Shown here: positions 52,727 through 60,540 of the stretch, piece by piece
Layout: each line of letters begins with the position of its first letter
How positions within the stretch are numbered: position 1 is the stretch's first letter
Assembly: GCA_965247505.1 (NCBI GenBank)
Contig: OZ252020.1
Span: 3,410,001 to 3,474,000, forward strand
From: CAIYRG01 sp965247505
GTDB taxonomy: Bacteria > Pseudomonadota > Alphaproteobacteria > Micropepsales > Micropepsaceae
Length of the DNA stretch: 64,000 nt
Direction: 5' to 3'
Notes under the pieces: model-generated
The model's database searches: none
What the model was told of the DNA's origin: nothing
The model's input: the letters and a program-made list of their open reading frames with translations, nothing else
Position numbers and translations under genes: made by a program

Positions 52727-53419
52727 TCATTGCGCCAGCCGGTCTCGTGCTTCCGCGTTATTTGGCCAGATCTTCGTTTCAGGGCTCGGGGTGCGTTTGC
52801 CCGGTGGCAGATCGAAACGCAGAAGCCCAGCCCTCCGCTGATCCATAACGATTCTGTTAAGGTGGGTCGTCCGCAGGGGCACCTGCTCCATCACATCAGG
52901 AGCAAGCCTCCCGAAGGCAATGCCAGCCTGCGCGTCTACAGCTTGGAGAAGTACCTCGGTTCCCCAGCCAAGGGTCTCCGAGCAGCCGACACCCTCTCGA
53001 CTGGCGTGTAACTCAAGGAACATTTCGTTTGAAAGTGAAGGCTGCCCGCTTTCGTTTGCCTTGATGGTCTGACGAACCCGAAAGCCTTCCTTCTCGACCT
53101 TCTCCTGCACAGTCCGAAAGACTTCGACCCCGTGGGCGCTGTTCGTGCCGAGGATGAGGCGCATCTTGATTCGGTTCTCGCGAGGCTTACGGATCGCAAA
53201 GTCGGGCAGCCAAGTTGCGGCTCCGGCACCCTTCATCTTTGACTTGAGAAGCTTAAGGACCTTCTCCTCGTTCGTGCCATCAGGCAGGGCTTCGTAGGCT
53301 GATCTCCAGCCGGGATCAGCGAGGAAGCGTCCTACAGACGCAGTGACGCCCTCGATAGCATGTTTCAATTTTGCCGCTTTTCTAGGGCCATCTGAGCGCC
53401 GCTTGGGTGCAGTGGGCAA
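52727..53419 (-). CDS. hypothetical protein, TcmP C-terminal-like
   Basis: A 230-aa frame. GRFLADPGWRSAYEALPDGT, EEKVLKLLKSKMKGAGAATW and RMRLILGT-like KMRLILGTNSAHGVEVFRTV resemble the C-terminal part of three-Cys-motif partner proteins (TcmP), but the N-terminal Cys motif is absent and the start (TTG 53419) directly follows a stop, so it may be a 5'-truncated gene. The similarity is from memory and uncertain. The remaining C-terminus (EVLLQAVDAQAGIAFGRLAP) is not recognised. It is divergent from the DUF6152 gene, with 43 bases between the starts. Confidence 0.4.
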   Translation of the reverse strand: MPTAPKRRSDGPRKAAKLKHAIEGVTASVGRFLADPGWRSAYEALPDGTNEEKVLKLLKSKMKGAGAATWLPDFAIRKPRENRIKMRLILGTNSAHGVEVFRTVQEKVEKEGFRVRQTIKANESGQPSLSNEMFLELHASREGVGCSETLGWGTEVLLQAVDAQAGIAFGRLAPDVMEQVPLRTTHLNRIVMDQRRAGLLRFDLPPGKRTPSPETKIWPNNAEARDRLAQ

Positions 53420-53462
53420 TTACTGTAGCCTGTTTGTAGAGAAGAAAAACCGAAGGCATTCC

Positions 53463-53843
53463 ATGTCTAAATTTGTCGCCATGGCGGCGCTTTCTGCGGC
53501 GTTTTTATCGGTACCGGCATTTGGCCATCATTCGCACGCAATGTTCGACCGCGACACGACGCTCACTGTCAGCGGCACGGTTGCGACGCTTGACTGGACC
53601 AATCCGCATGTTTGGCTCCACGTCAATACGACCGACGAGGCGGGTGAGGCGGTTCAGTGGTCGCTTGAGCTGGGTTCGCCCGCACAGATCGCCCGGCGCG
53701 GCTGGCGTCCGAAAACAGTTAGTCCTGGCGATGTCGTGTCGGTTGCTTTGAACCCATTGTTCAATGGCGAGCCGATCGGTTCGCTGGTGGGCATCGCCCT
53801 TCCCGACGGAACGCATTTGGGCGACGAAAAGTTTTTGAACTAG
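53463..53843 (+). CDS. DUF6152 family periplasmic protein
   Basis: A 126-aa protein with a signal peptide (MSKFVAMAALSAAFLSVPAF, cleavage near FGHH). HHSHAMFDRDTTLTVSGTV, the WTNPHVWLHV strand and WSLELGSPAQIARRGW, then PGDVVSVALNPLFNGEP, are the conserved DUF6152 blocks. The family occurs next to large exported proteins of unknown role; here the next gene (53870) is such a partner, broken by element A. His-rich termini hint at metal binding, which is unproven. Confidence 0.8.
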   Translation: MSKFVAMAALSAAFLSVPAFGHHSHAMFDRDTTLTVSGTVATLDWTNPHVWLHVNTTDEAGEAVQWSLELGSPAQIARRGWRPKTVSPGDVVSVALNPLFNGEPIGSLVGIALPDGTHLGDEKFLN

Positions 53844-53869
53844 CTGTCAAACCGCATAAGGTCTGCCCA

Positions 53870-54066
53870 TTGCTCCAGTCGAAATTTTCTCGACATCTTC
53901 TGTTCGCCATATCTGTATTTGGCGCCTCGACCTTCAGCACCGCTTCGGCTCAGACGCAAACCGGTGGGGATTTGTCCGGCCTGTGGACCAGAGGGCCCGC
54001 GGCCCAAGCCTGGTACAGGCAGCCGGATAGTGGCCCTGGGCCGGTGCTTAATCTCACACCGCCGGC
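53870..54066 (+). pseudogene. exported partner protein of DUF6152, N-terminal fragment
   Basis: Sixty-five codons encode a signal peptide (RHLLFAISVFGASTFSTASA) and the start of a mature protein (GGDLSGLWTRGPAAQAWYRQ, LNLTPPAALSE). DLSGLWTR is the usual mature N-terminus of proteins that follow DUF6152 genes. Start TTG 53870 is assumed. Element A begins at 54067 and removes the remainder. Confidence 0.65.
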
Positions 54067-54871
54067 GGCATTGTCAGAGTAAATTGGCTTGAGCCGGGAA
54101 GTAAGGTTTCGTAGCCTCCGGCGATGCAAAATCCCTTTCGTTATTTCAACAGTTCACCTGAGGTAATCCGCAGCGCGGTGATGCTGTATGTCCGCTACCC
54201 CTTGTCGCTGAGACAGGTCGAAGATCTTCTGCTCGAGCGCGGCATCGACATTTGCCATGAGACCGTGCGGTACTGGTGGAACCGCTTTGGTCTGTTGTTT
54301 GCCGCCGAGATCCAGAAACGCCGTGTTCGTCATGGATCCTATTCGCTGTGGCGCTGGCATCTTGATGAGGTGTTCGTCCGCATCAACGGCGAGACCCATT
54401 ACCTATGGCGCGCCGTTGACCATGAAGGCGAAGTTCTTGAGGTTTTGGCCACGAAACGGCGGGACCGCGAAGCCGCGCTTAGGTTTCTGAGGCGGGCTAT
54501 GCAGCGTTATGGCCGGCCGGCTTCGATCGTCACGGATAGGCTACAGTCATACCGGGCTGCGATGAAGGTGATCGGCAACGAGGGTTGCCAAGAGACCAGG
54601 CGCTGGCTCAACAACCGGGCGGAAAACTCACATCAGCCCTTTCGAAGGCGGGAAGGGGCAATGGCACGGTTCAGAGATGTCAGGACCCTGCAGAAATTCG
54701 CCTCCGTCCATGCTTCGATCCACAACCACTTCAACCACCAACGCCATCTCAACCGCCGCGATGTTTTCAAACAAGCCCGAGCTGCTGCGCTGGGCGAGTG
54801 GTGTCAACTTGCAGCCTAAAAGTCCTAGATTGTAGATTCTACAGGTCCGACCCAGTTAGTCTGACAATGCC
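54067..54871 (+). mobile_element. IS6-like element A, full copy
   Basis: 805 bp with both ends, followed without gap by a MITE-A fragment. Confidence 0.92.
54124..54819 (+). CDS. IS6-family transposase (element A)
   Basis: 231 aa, closest to the 17648 copy (REGAMARFRDVRTLQ). It has RFGLLFAAEIQKRRVRHGS and ends GEWCQLAA. Catalytic residues are present. Confidence 0.92.
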   Translation: MQNPFRYFNSSPEVIRSAVMLYVRYPLSLRQVEDLLLERGIDICHETVRYWWNRFGLLFAAEIQKRRVRHGSYSLWRWHLDEVFVRINGETHYLWRAVDHEGEVLEVLATKRRDREAALRFLRRAMQRYGRPASIVTDRLQSYRAAMKVIGNEGCQETRRWLNNRAENSHQPFRRREGAMARFRDVRTLQKFASVHASIHNHFNHQRHLNRRDVFKQARAAALGEWCQLAA

Positions 54872-54945
54872 ATAAGTTGTTGTGCTCTGAAATCCCCAAG
54901 AGGGGACAGGGAGAGATGACCAAGCAGATTTAATCTAACAATGCC
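54872..54945 (-). repeat. MITE-A right-half fragment
   Basis: Contains CCCCAAGAGGGG and ends TCTAACAATGCC (one mismatch). Confidence 0.7.
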
Positions 54946-54982
54946 CCGAAAACAGCTCACAACCACTTAACGTGACAATGCC
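54946..54982 (+). repeat. MITE-C end fragment
   Basis: CCGAAAACAGCTCACAACC to TTAACGTGACAATGCC. Confidence 0.7.
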
Positions 54983-55021
54983 CCGCCGGTTGTCTAGCGG
55001 AGGCACTTGTGACTCAAATGT

Positions 55022-55501
55022 TCAGAGTTTCTGATACAGAATCAACGCATCGACATAACCGAACTCGCGATGGTTGAAGGCGCCGGGCACCGTGCCAATG
55101 ACCGCGAACCCCATATCCTTCCACAACCGCAGCGCCCCTTTATTGGTTGCGACCACTAGGTTGAACTGCATACCAGAAAATCCAAGGCGACGGGCTTCAT
55201 CCATTGAATATGCACAAATCGTCCGACCGAGCCCACGATTGCGCGCTGCCTTTGCGACGATATAACCAGCGTTACAGATGTGCGCGCCGAGACCGGGTTG
55301 GTTGGGTTTCAGATAAAAGGTTCCGACAATCGTGCCGTCTTCCTCGGCAACATAGGTCGCGGTCGGCACAACCATCCAGGCACTGCGCGCGTCTTCTTCA
55401 GAGATATCCGGCGGAAACGGATAGGTGTCGCCGGTTGCAAGGGTTTCCTGAAGGATCGGCCAAATCTCTATCCAGTCGGCACTGGCAGCCAGTCGGATCA
55501 T
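55022..55501 (-). CDS. GNAT-family N-acetyltransferase
   Basis: A 159-aa acetyl-CoA-dependent acetyltransferase. GNAT motif A appears as GYIVAKAARNRGLGRTICAY (acetyl-CoA pyrophosphate loop R-N-R-G-L-G-R), and motif B as FNLVVATNKGALRLWKDMGF with the typical Asn-x-x-A-x-x-L-W-x-x-x-G-F. The N-terminus DWIEIWPILQETLATGDTYPF matches the family's first helix. The substrate is unknown. ATG 55501 is the first in frame; the protein is complete and alone, with MITE-C on both sides. Confidence 0.88.
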   Translation of the reverse strand: MIRLAASADWIEIWPILQETLATGDTYPFPPDISEEDARSAWMVVPTATYVAEEDGTIVGTFYLKPNQPGLGAHICNAGYIVAKAARNRGLGRTICAYSMDEARRLGFSGMQFNLVVATNKGALRLWKDMGFAVIGTVPGAFNHREFGYVDALILYQKL

Positions 55502-55550
55502 GAGAAGAGATTAGCTCGGCACCCACTCCACTGTCACGGATATTAGATGG

Positions 55551-55681
55551 GGCGTTGTCACGTTAAGTAATTGTAAGCTGTATTCGGCATGTCTCCGGGA
55601 GGCTAAGCTACTGACATTGGGTGGAGAAGACATCGACAATTTACTAAGATTTGGAGTGAATCCGGTTAACGTGACAAAGCC
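55551..55681 (+). repeat. MITE-C copy
   Basis: 131 bp, GGCGTTGTCACGTTAAG to TTAACGTGACAAAGCC. Bases 55682-55827 after it are unassigned. Confidence 0.8.
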
Positions 55682-55827
55682 CTTACGGGTGCGGCGGGCG
55701 GCAATATCGGGGCTGCAGCGCATGAGCGGGAGGTAAGGAATATCCCAAAGTCGGGGGTCGTTCCGGGGGAGGCTGGCGCAGCGCCGCTTGCCATCGGGCG
55801 GCAATCGCCGATTCCGGACCAGATGGA

Positions 55828-57297
55828 GTGAATAGCGCATTGAATGAGAGTCAAACCGCCGGTCGGATGCCCAGTTTGGGCCTTGCCCTGGTCCCGATCG
55901 CCGTAACCATCGGGTTGCTGGGACTCCAGATATTCCATTACGACGACTTCACCCCGCATATCGTGCTCGCCATCGGGCTGGCCGTTACCGCCCTGGTGGG
56001 GTGGAGGCTCGGCTACCGCTGGCTCGAGATCCAGGAAGGCGCGTTCCATGTCGTACACGTGGCGCTGCCGGCGATGGCGACCCTGATCACGGTCGGAATG
56101 CTGGTGAGTACGTGGATTGCCAGTGGCACCGTGCCGATCCTGATCTACTACGGGCTGGAGCTGATCGACCCCGGCTGGTTTCTTGCCGCCGGGATGCTGC
56201 TGTGTTCGGTCGTGTCGCTTTCGCTGGGCACGAGCTGGACGACGACGGGGACGGTCGGCCTGGCCCTGGTCGGCATCGGCGAAGCTTTCGGAATCCCGAT
56301 CTATTGGACGGCAGGCGCCGTCGTGTCAGGCGCCTTCTTCGGGGACAAGGTCTCGCCGCTCTCCGACACAACCAACCTGGCCGCGGCGGTGACCGAGACC
56401 GACCTTTTCCAGCACATCAAGAACATGATGCCGACGACCGTGCCGGCGATGCTGATCGGATTCGTCATTTACCTGTTCGTCGGGGGCACCGCTGTCGACA
56501 CGGCGCAGCTCGAGCAAATCTCCACCTACCGGCAGGGTATAGCGGACAATTTCGAGATCGGGATCATCCCGCTGGTCCCTCTGGTCATCGTGATGACGCT
56601 CGCCTTCTTCAAGGTGGCCCCGATCCCGGCCATGTTCACGGGAGTCGTGCTCGGGTCGATCGTGGCGGTGTTCACCTATGGGTACAATTTCAACGAGATT
56701 ATCACCATCGCCCACAGCGGCTACAAGGTCGAGACCGGAACCGCAGCGCTCGACAGCCTTCTCAACCGCGGCGGCGTAGAGGCGATGACCTGGACGATTA
56801 CCCTGGTCATGTTTGCGCTTGCATTCGGCGGCGCGCTGGAGCGTACTCGCTGCCTCGAGGCCATCGTCGACGCCATTATGCGGGTCACGAAAGGGTTCAA
56901 GGGCCTTCAGACCAACGCCATCCTCACCTCGTTAGCGACCAATGTCGTCTCCGGCGACGTCTACCTGTCGCTCACGTTGCCGGGGCGGATGTACGCATCG
57001 CGCTACGACGAGCTGGGCTACAGCCGCCTCAATCTGTCGCGCGCCATCGAGGAGGGCGGCACGCTGATGTCGCCGCTGGTGCCCTGGAACGCCGGCGGCG
57101 CCTTCGTGATGGGCGCCCTCGGGCTGAACCTCGCGGACGGGGACTACAGCGTGCTGCTCTACATCCCGTTGGCGTTCGCCTGCTGGACCGCGCCCGTGAT
57201 CGGCATCTTCTATGCGCAGACAGGCCTGTTCAGCCGCCGCGCCGACCCGTCCGAGGGCAGGGTCGCGCCATCAGCCGGGAAGGCTTTGTCACATTAA
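55828..57297 (+). CDS. nhaC: NhaC-type Na+/H+ antiporter
   Basis: An inner-membrane antiporter that expels Na+ for H+. The 489-aa protein has about eleven hydrophobic segments. Signature stretches are SLSLGTSWTTTGTVGLALVG, SGAFFGDKVSPLSDTTNLAA (conserved FGDK-SPLSDTT), LFQHIKNMMPTTVPAMLIGF, and late NVVSGDVYLSLTLPGRMY and LMSPLVPWNAGGAFVMGALG. The start is uncertain: GTG 55828, TTG 55840 (GGAG 11 bases before) or ATG 55867. The final residues GKALSH and the stop come from MITE-C starting at 57282, so a short cytoplasmic tail may be lost; the membrane domain is complete. Confidence 0.9.
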   Translation: MNSALNESQTAGRMPSLGLALVPIAVTIGLLGLQIFHYDDFTPHIVLAIGLAVTALVGWRLGYRWLEIQEGAFHVVHVALPAMATLITVGMLVSTWIASGTVPILIYYGLELIDPGWFLAAGMLLCSVVSLSLGTSWTTTGTVGLALVGIGEAFGIPIYWTAGAVVSGAFFGDKVSPLSDTTNLAAAVTETDLFQHIKNMMPTTVPAMLIGFVIYLFVGGTAVDTAQLEQISTYRQGIADNFEIGIIPLVPLVIVMTLAFFKVAPIPAMFTGVVLGSIVAVFTYGYNFNEIITIAHSGYKVETGTAALDSLLNRGGVEAMTWTITLVMFALAFGGALERTRCLEAIVDAIMRVTKGFKGLQTNAILTSLATNVVSGDVYLSLTLPGRMYASRYDELGYSRLNLSRAIEEGGTLMSPLVPWNAGGAFVMGALGLNLADGDYSVLLYIPLAFACWTAPVIGIFYAQTGLFSRRADPSEGRVAPSAGKALSH

Positions 57298-57359
57298 CCG
57301 AATTCACTCCAAATCTCGGTAAATTGTCGACGGCTGCTCTACGCAATTCCAATGGCTTA
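57282..57359 (-). repeat. MITE-C fragment providing the nhaC stop
   Basis: GGCTTTGTCACATTAACC to CAATGGCTTAT. The TAA of GTCACATTAA is in the nhaC frame. Confidence 0.72.
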
Positions 57360-57381
57360 TACCAGCGGTCATTGAGATTTA

Positions 57382-57429
57382 GGCAGTGTCAAAGCAAATT
57401 GGCTTGAGCCTGGAATGAAGCTCCCGTAG
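57382..57429 (+). mobile_element. IS6-like element A, diverged 5' end fragment
   Basis: GGCAGTGTCAAAGCAAATTG, then GCTTGAGCC, aligns with the first 48 bases of element A with several mismatches, suggesting an old remnant. Confidence 0.6.
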
Positions 57430-57430
57430 G

Positions 57431-57593
57431 GGCATTGTCAAACTAAAATCGTATGTTAGAAATTTCTCGTTGTTGAGCTAGCTTCGTCGCCCGTGCTTGT
57501 CTGGTCTAAGCCAGACAAAACTTGCTTTTGCGCCCAGAAATCCCCGAAAGGGGACAGGGAGAGGCGGCCAAGAAGATTTAATCTGACAATGCC
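57431..57593 (-). repeat. MITE-A copy
   Basis: 163 bp, GGCATTGTCAAAC to TCTGACAATGCC, one base after an element A remnant. Confidence 0.8.
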
Positions 57594-57651
57594 CTCAGGC
57601 CGCATAAGTGAAGTACAAACTGGTGCTGATATTGGGAGCAACGTTAGACCC

Positions 57652-57778
57652 ATGACTGGAACGAGCGCGAACGCGACACCGTATTGGGCGGAGGCCCGGC
57701 ACGCGCTCGGTCGGGTTGACCCGATACTCGGCAACCTCATCCGCGCCGCCGGGGGATCTGTTCTGCGGCCTCGAAATG
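57652..57778 (+). pseudogene. DNA-3-methyladenine glycosylase II-like N-terminal fragment
   Basis: From ATG 57652 the frame reads MTGTSANATPYWAEARHALG, RVDPILGNLIRAAGGSVLRP. YWxxARxALxxxDPxxxxLI is the typical N-terminus of AlkA-type HhH-GPD glycosylases of proteobacteria. Only 42 codons remain before element B; the HhH and catalytic Asp are absent. Confidence 0.55.
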
Positions 57779-58581
57779 GTGTTGTCACGTTATTGAACGA
57801 TCGTGCTGTGAATTGGCATAGAACTCAAGCTCAAGCGGTGGCGGTGGCGGTTTGCCACAGGCTCATTGTTTGGTTGCGAAACTGGCGCAATGTCTTTCGG
57901 GAAATCAGATGACGTTGGGCGTTGAAGGTGTTGTAGACGGTGGCGTGGGTAGAGAGAAATCGCTGCGCTGATCGAGCCGATTTGAAACGTTGCATTCGTC
58001 GTTCGCGTTGCCGGACAGGCAAGTGAGAATTCTCGGCTCGGTTGTTCTTCCTGCCACCAAAATCATGGTGCTTTGTAAGGCCTAAATCCTTCAGAGCAGC
58101 ACCATAAGATGGCAGTTTGTCTGTGACTAAGGCATCAGGGACAAACCTTTGCTTTTTCAACAGTTTACGCATCAACTTGAGCGCTGCCTTCTTGTTTCTG
58201 CGTGACTGAACCAGGATATCCAGCACTTCGCCTTCGCTATCGACAGCGCGCCATAGATACATCCGCTTGCCGGCGATGGACACGAACACCTCATCAAGGT
58301 GCCACCGGACATCTGGCCGAGGGCGCGTTGTCCTCAGTCTCCGGGCATAGGCCTGCCCAAACTTCAATGCCCAGCGCCGGACCGTTTCGTAAGAAAGATC
58401 AATACCACGTTCAGCGACCAGGTCTTCGATGTCTCGATAGCTGAGGGGAAACCGGAAATACAGCCAGACAGCGTGCTGAATGATCACGGGGGGAAATCGG
58501 TATCGGGCATAAGAGATTTTCTGCATCCAGCGACATTACTGCGCCATCAGAAACAGGTCACCCTGTTAATGTGACAACGCC
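57779..58581 (-). mobile_element. IS6-like element B, full copy
   Basis: 803 bp, ends GGTGTTGTCACG and, inverted, GGCGTTGTCACATT. Confidence 0.92.
57831..58526 (-). CDS. IS6-family transposase (element B)
   Basis: 231 aa. Differences include FVPDALVTDKLPS, YNTFNAQRHLIS and RNQTMSLWQ. The N-terminal half is the 39680 subtype and the C-terminal half the 33626 subtype (LKDLGLTKHHDFGG), suggesting recombination between copies. The triad is intact. Confidence 0.92.
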   Translation of the reverse strand: MQKISYARYRFPPVIIQHAVWLYFRFPLSYRDIEDLVAERGIDLSYETVRRWALKFGQAYARRLRTTRPRPDVRWHLDEVFVSIAGKRMYLWRAVDSEGEVLDILVQSRRNKKAALKLMRKLLKKQRFVPDALVTDKLPSYGAALKDLGLTKHHDFGGRKNNRAENSHLPVRQRERRMQRFKSARSAQRFLSTHATVYNTFNAQRHLISRKTLRQFRNQTMSLWQTATATA

Positions 58582-58676
58582 CTTCAGACACTTGGTCAAT
58601 CGATGACATGGTTACCTCCACAGAGTTATGTTGCGACACCACTCTGAAAAGTGGATCACAATCCACCCCATGGAAT
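58582..58676 (-). mobile_element. IS110-family left-end fragment
   Basis: Inverted, it reads GATTCCATGGGGTGGATTG... and GGAGGTAACCATG, the same 5' leader and first codons (MSSIDQVSE) as the IS110 copy at 60541. It is cut by element B at 58581. Confidence 0.75.
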
Positions 58677-58819
58677 CTTCAACCACCAACGCCATCTCAA
58701 CCGTCGCGACATTTTCAAGCAAGACCGGGCCGCCGCCCTGGCCGAATGGCGGAAACTTGCAGCCTAGAGGTCCTCAATCGAAGGTTCTGCAGGTCCAGCC
58801 CATTTAGTCTGACAATGCC
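58677..58819 (+). mobile_element. IS6-like element A, 3' end fragment joined to IS110
   Basis: It starts exactly at TTCAACCACCAACGCC of the transposase gene and runs to TCTGACAATGCC. The junction with the IS110 end is the same as at 60540/60541. Confidence 0.8.
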
Positions 58820-58883
58820 TGGCGGAGTAATGTCGCTGGACGCAGAAAATCTCCTATGCCCGATACCGATTTCCACCTGTGAT
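58820..58883 (+). mobile_element. IS6-like element B, small 5' fragment
   Basis: TAATGTCGCTGGACGCAGAA, then ATCTCC, corresponds to the start of the element B transposase with ATG changed to ACG. Bases 58884-59090 show no gene other than a ribosome-binding site for the next. Confidence 0.65.
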
Positions 58884-59090
58884 CAAATTGGCGACAATAC
58901 GCATCTGCCTAATAGATTATGAGTCCATGATACGAGAGTGTGGTCTCCTGTGCTCGAACGCTGGCATGGGGTTGGACGAGGCAGGCAGGTAAGACACGCT
59001 AGGATTGTCCCGGAACTTGGCTGCAATACGGATCAAAATGATGCAACCACCTTTTCCGCTGGCGGGTTATCGGTTGGGGAGGGCTTGCCC

Positions 59091-60008
59091 ATGATCGGCA
59101 ATCACAATATGCGCGGCCATGGATATGCCGAGACCGGGCATGGCAGCAACGCACGGAGCATCTTTTGGGCCCTGCTGCTGACCGGGGGCTTCATGTTCAT
59201 CGAGGTGATCGGCGGCGTGATCTCGGGATCTCTAGCGCTGCTGGCCGATGCCGCCCACATGCTTGTCGATACGGTGGCCCTGCTGTTTGCCTGGATCGCG
59301 TTCCGGCTGAGCCGCAGGACAGCCGACAAGGCACGCACTTACGGCTACCACCGCTTTCCGGTTCTCGCCGCCTTTACCAACGGCATTAGCCTTATATTCA
59401 TCGTGGGCTGGATCTTCGCCGAGGCAGCCGGCCGGCTCGTCAACCCGACTGAGGTGCTCCCCGGCCCAATGCTGGCGGTGGCGGGTCTTGGCCTTGTCGT
59501 CAATGTCGCCGCGTTCGCCGTGCTCCATGGAGCCGACCGAAACAACCTGAATGTCCGTGGCGCCCTCTTGCACGTGCTGGGCGACATGCTCGGTTCGGCT
59601 GCGGCGGTCGGCGCGGCGCTGATCATCATGACGACCGGCTGGATGCCGATCGACCCGCTACTCTCGGTTCTGGTCGGGCTACTGGTGCTGCGCAGCGCCT
59701 GGTTTCTGGTGAAGGATGCGGCGCATGTGCTTCTTGAAGGCGTTCCCAGGCAATTGGAGGTCCGCGAAATCGGCCCGGATCTGGTTTCGCACATCGCCGT
59801 TGTCGAGGATGTGCATCATGTGCATGCTTGGTCCTTGTCGCAAGAGCGCTCGTTGCTGACCCTGCACGCACGAATCAGTGAGGGCGCCAACCCGGATTCG
59901 GCCACTGCCGAAATTCAAGCCCGCTTAGGCAAACGCTTCGATATCAGCCACGTCACGGTGCAAATCGAGTTGGAGGGCTGCACCGACGGTTCCTTACACG
60001 CCCCGTAG
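59091..60008 (+). CDS. CDF-family divalent cation exporter
   Basis: The 305-aa inner-membrane protein exports metal such as Zn, Co, Cd or Ni against protons. It has six transmembrane helices: FWALLLTGGFMFIEVIGG (TM1); LALLADAAHMLVDTVALLF (TM2, with the HxxxD metal site); FPVLAAFTNGISLIFIVGW; AVAGLGLVVNVAAFAVL; then HVLGDMLGSAAAVGAALII (TM5, second HxxxD); and SVLVGLLVLRSAWFLV. A cytoplasmic dimerisation domain follows (VVEDVHHVHAWSLSQERSLL). His-rich N-terminus. ATG 59091 is preceded by GGGGAGG at suitable distance. Subfamily (CzcD/ZitB-like) is tentative. It is intact. Confidence 0.9.
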   Translation: MIGNHNMRGHGYAETGHGSNARSIFWALLLTGGFMFIEVIGGVISGSLALLADAAHMLVDTVALLFAWIAFRLSRRTADKARTYGYHRFPVLAAFTNGISLIFIVGWIFAEAAGRLVNPTEVLPGPMLAVAGLGLVVNVAAFAVLHGADRNNLNVRGALLHVLGDMLGSAAAVGAALIIMTTGWMPIDPLLSVLVGLLVLRSAWFLVKDAAHVLLEGVPRQLEVREIGPDLVSHIAVVEDVHHVHAWSLSQERSLLTLHARISEGANPDSATAEIQARLGKRFDISHVTVQIELEGCTDGSLHAP

Positions 60009-60030
60009 GTCAACCGCGCGCTCCTTGCCC

Positions 60031-60086
60031 GGCGTTGTCACACTAACAGGATGACCTGTTGCTGATGGCGCCGTAATGTCGCTGGA
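60031..60086 (+). mobile_element. IS6-like element B, 5' terminus fragment
   Basis: GGCGTTGTCACACTAACAGG to AATGTCGCTGGA. Confidence 0.7.
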
Positions 60087-60141
60087 GCATTTGTCACGTT
60101 AACTGGATTCACTCCAAATCTCGGTAAATTGTCGATGGCTG
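60087..60141 (-). repeat. MITE-C fragment
   Basis: GCATTTGTCACGTTAACTGG to GTCGATGGCTGCC. Confidence 0.7.
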
Positions 60142-60232
60142 CCTGGAGGCTCGATCCGGAACTGAGCGCAACGGCCCAGCCGCAGCGTATTCGTGCCGTC
60201 GCCGAGCGCATCGGTGCCGATATACGGCAGAC
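60142..60232 (+). pseudogene. unidentified 30-codon gene fragment
   Basis: The frame reads WRLDPELSATAQPQRIRAVA, ERIGADIRQT between two MITE-C copies. The composition looks coding (an amphipathic C-terminal helix as in some regulators), but the family is unknown. Confidence 0.35.
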
Positions 60233-60364
60233 GGCATTGTCACGTTAACTGATTGTTAGCTGTTTTCGGCATTTCACCATGAGGCTAAGCCAATGAAATT
60301 CCGTAGAGCGGACATCGACAATTTACTGAGGTTTCAGAGTGAGACCGGTTAACTTGACAAAGTC
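60233..60364 (+). repeat. MITE-C copy
   Basis: 132 bp, GGCATTGTCACGTTAACTG to TTAACTTGACAAAGTC. Confidence 0.78.
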
Positions 60365-60398
60365 ATGGGGCGCACGGCGCTCCTTAAGGCCACCCTGT

Positions 60399-60540
60399 GG
60401 TATTGTCAGACTAACTGGACAGGATTTGTAGAACCTACAATCAAAAGGCCTCAGGCTGCTAATTGACGCCACTCGGCCAAGGCGGTTGCCCGGGCTTGTT
60501 TGAAAATATCGCGGCGGTTGAGATGGCGTTGGTGGTTGAA
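60399..60540 (-). mobile_element. IS6-like element A, 3' end fragment joined to IS110
   Basis: GGTATTGTCAGAC to GCGTTGGTGGTTGAA. It is a sublineage well diverged from the 58677 fragment (several third-position and leader changes), yet it stops at the same base. Confidence 0.8.

Noticed and set aside
56001..57407. 468-codon alternative frame inside nhaC
   Set aside because: Very rich in Arg, Gly, His and Asp with no membrane segments, while the other frame is a clear NhaC.
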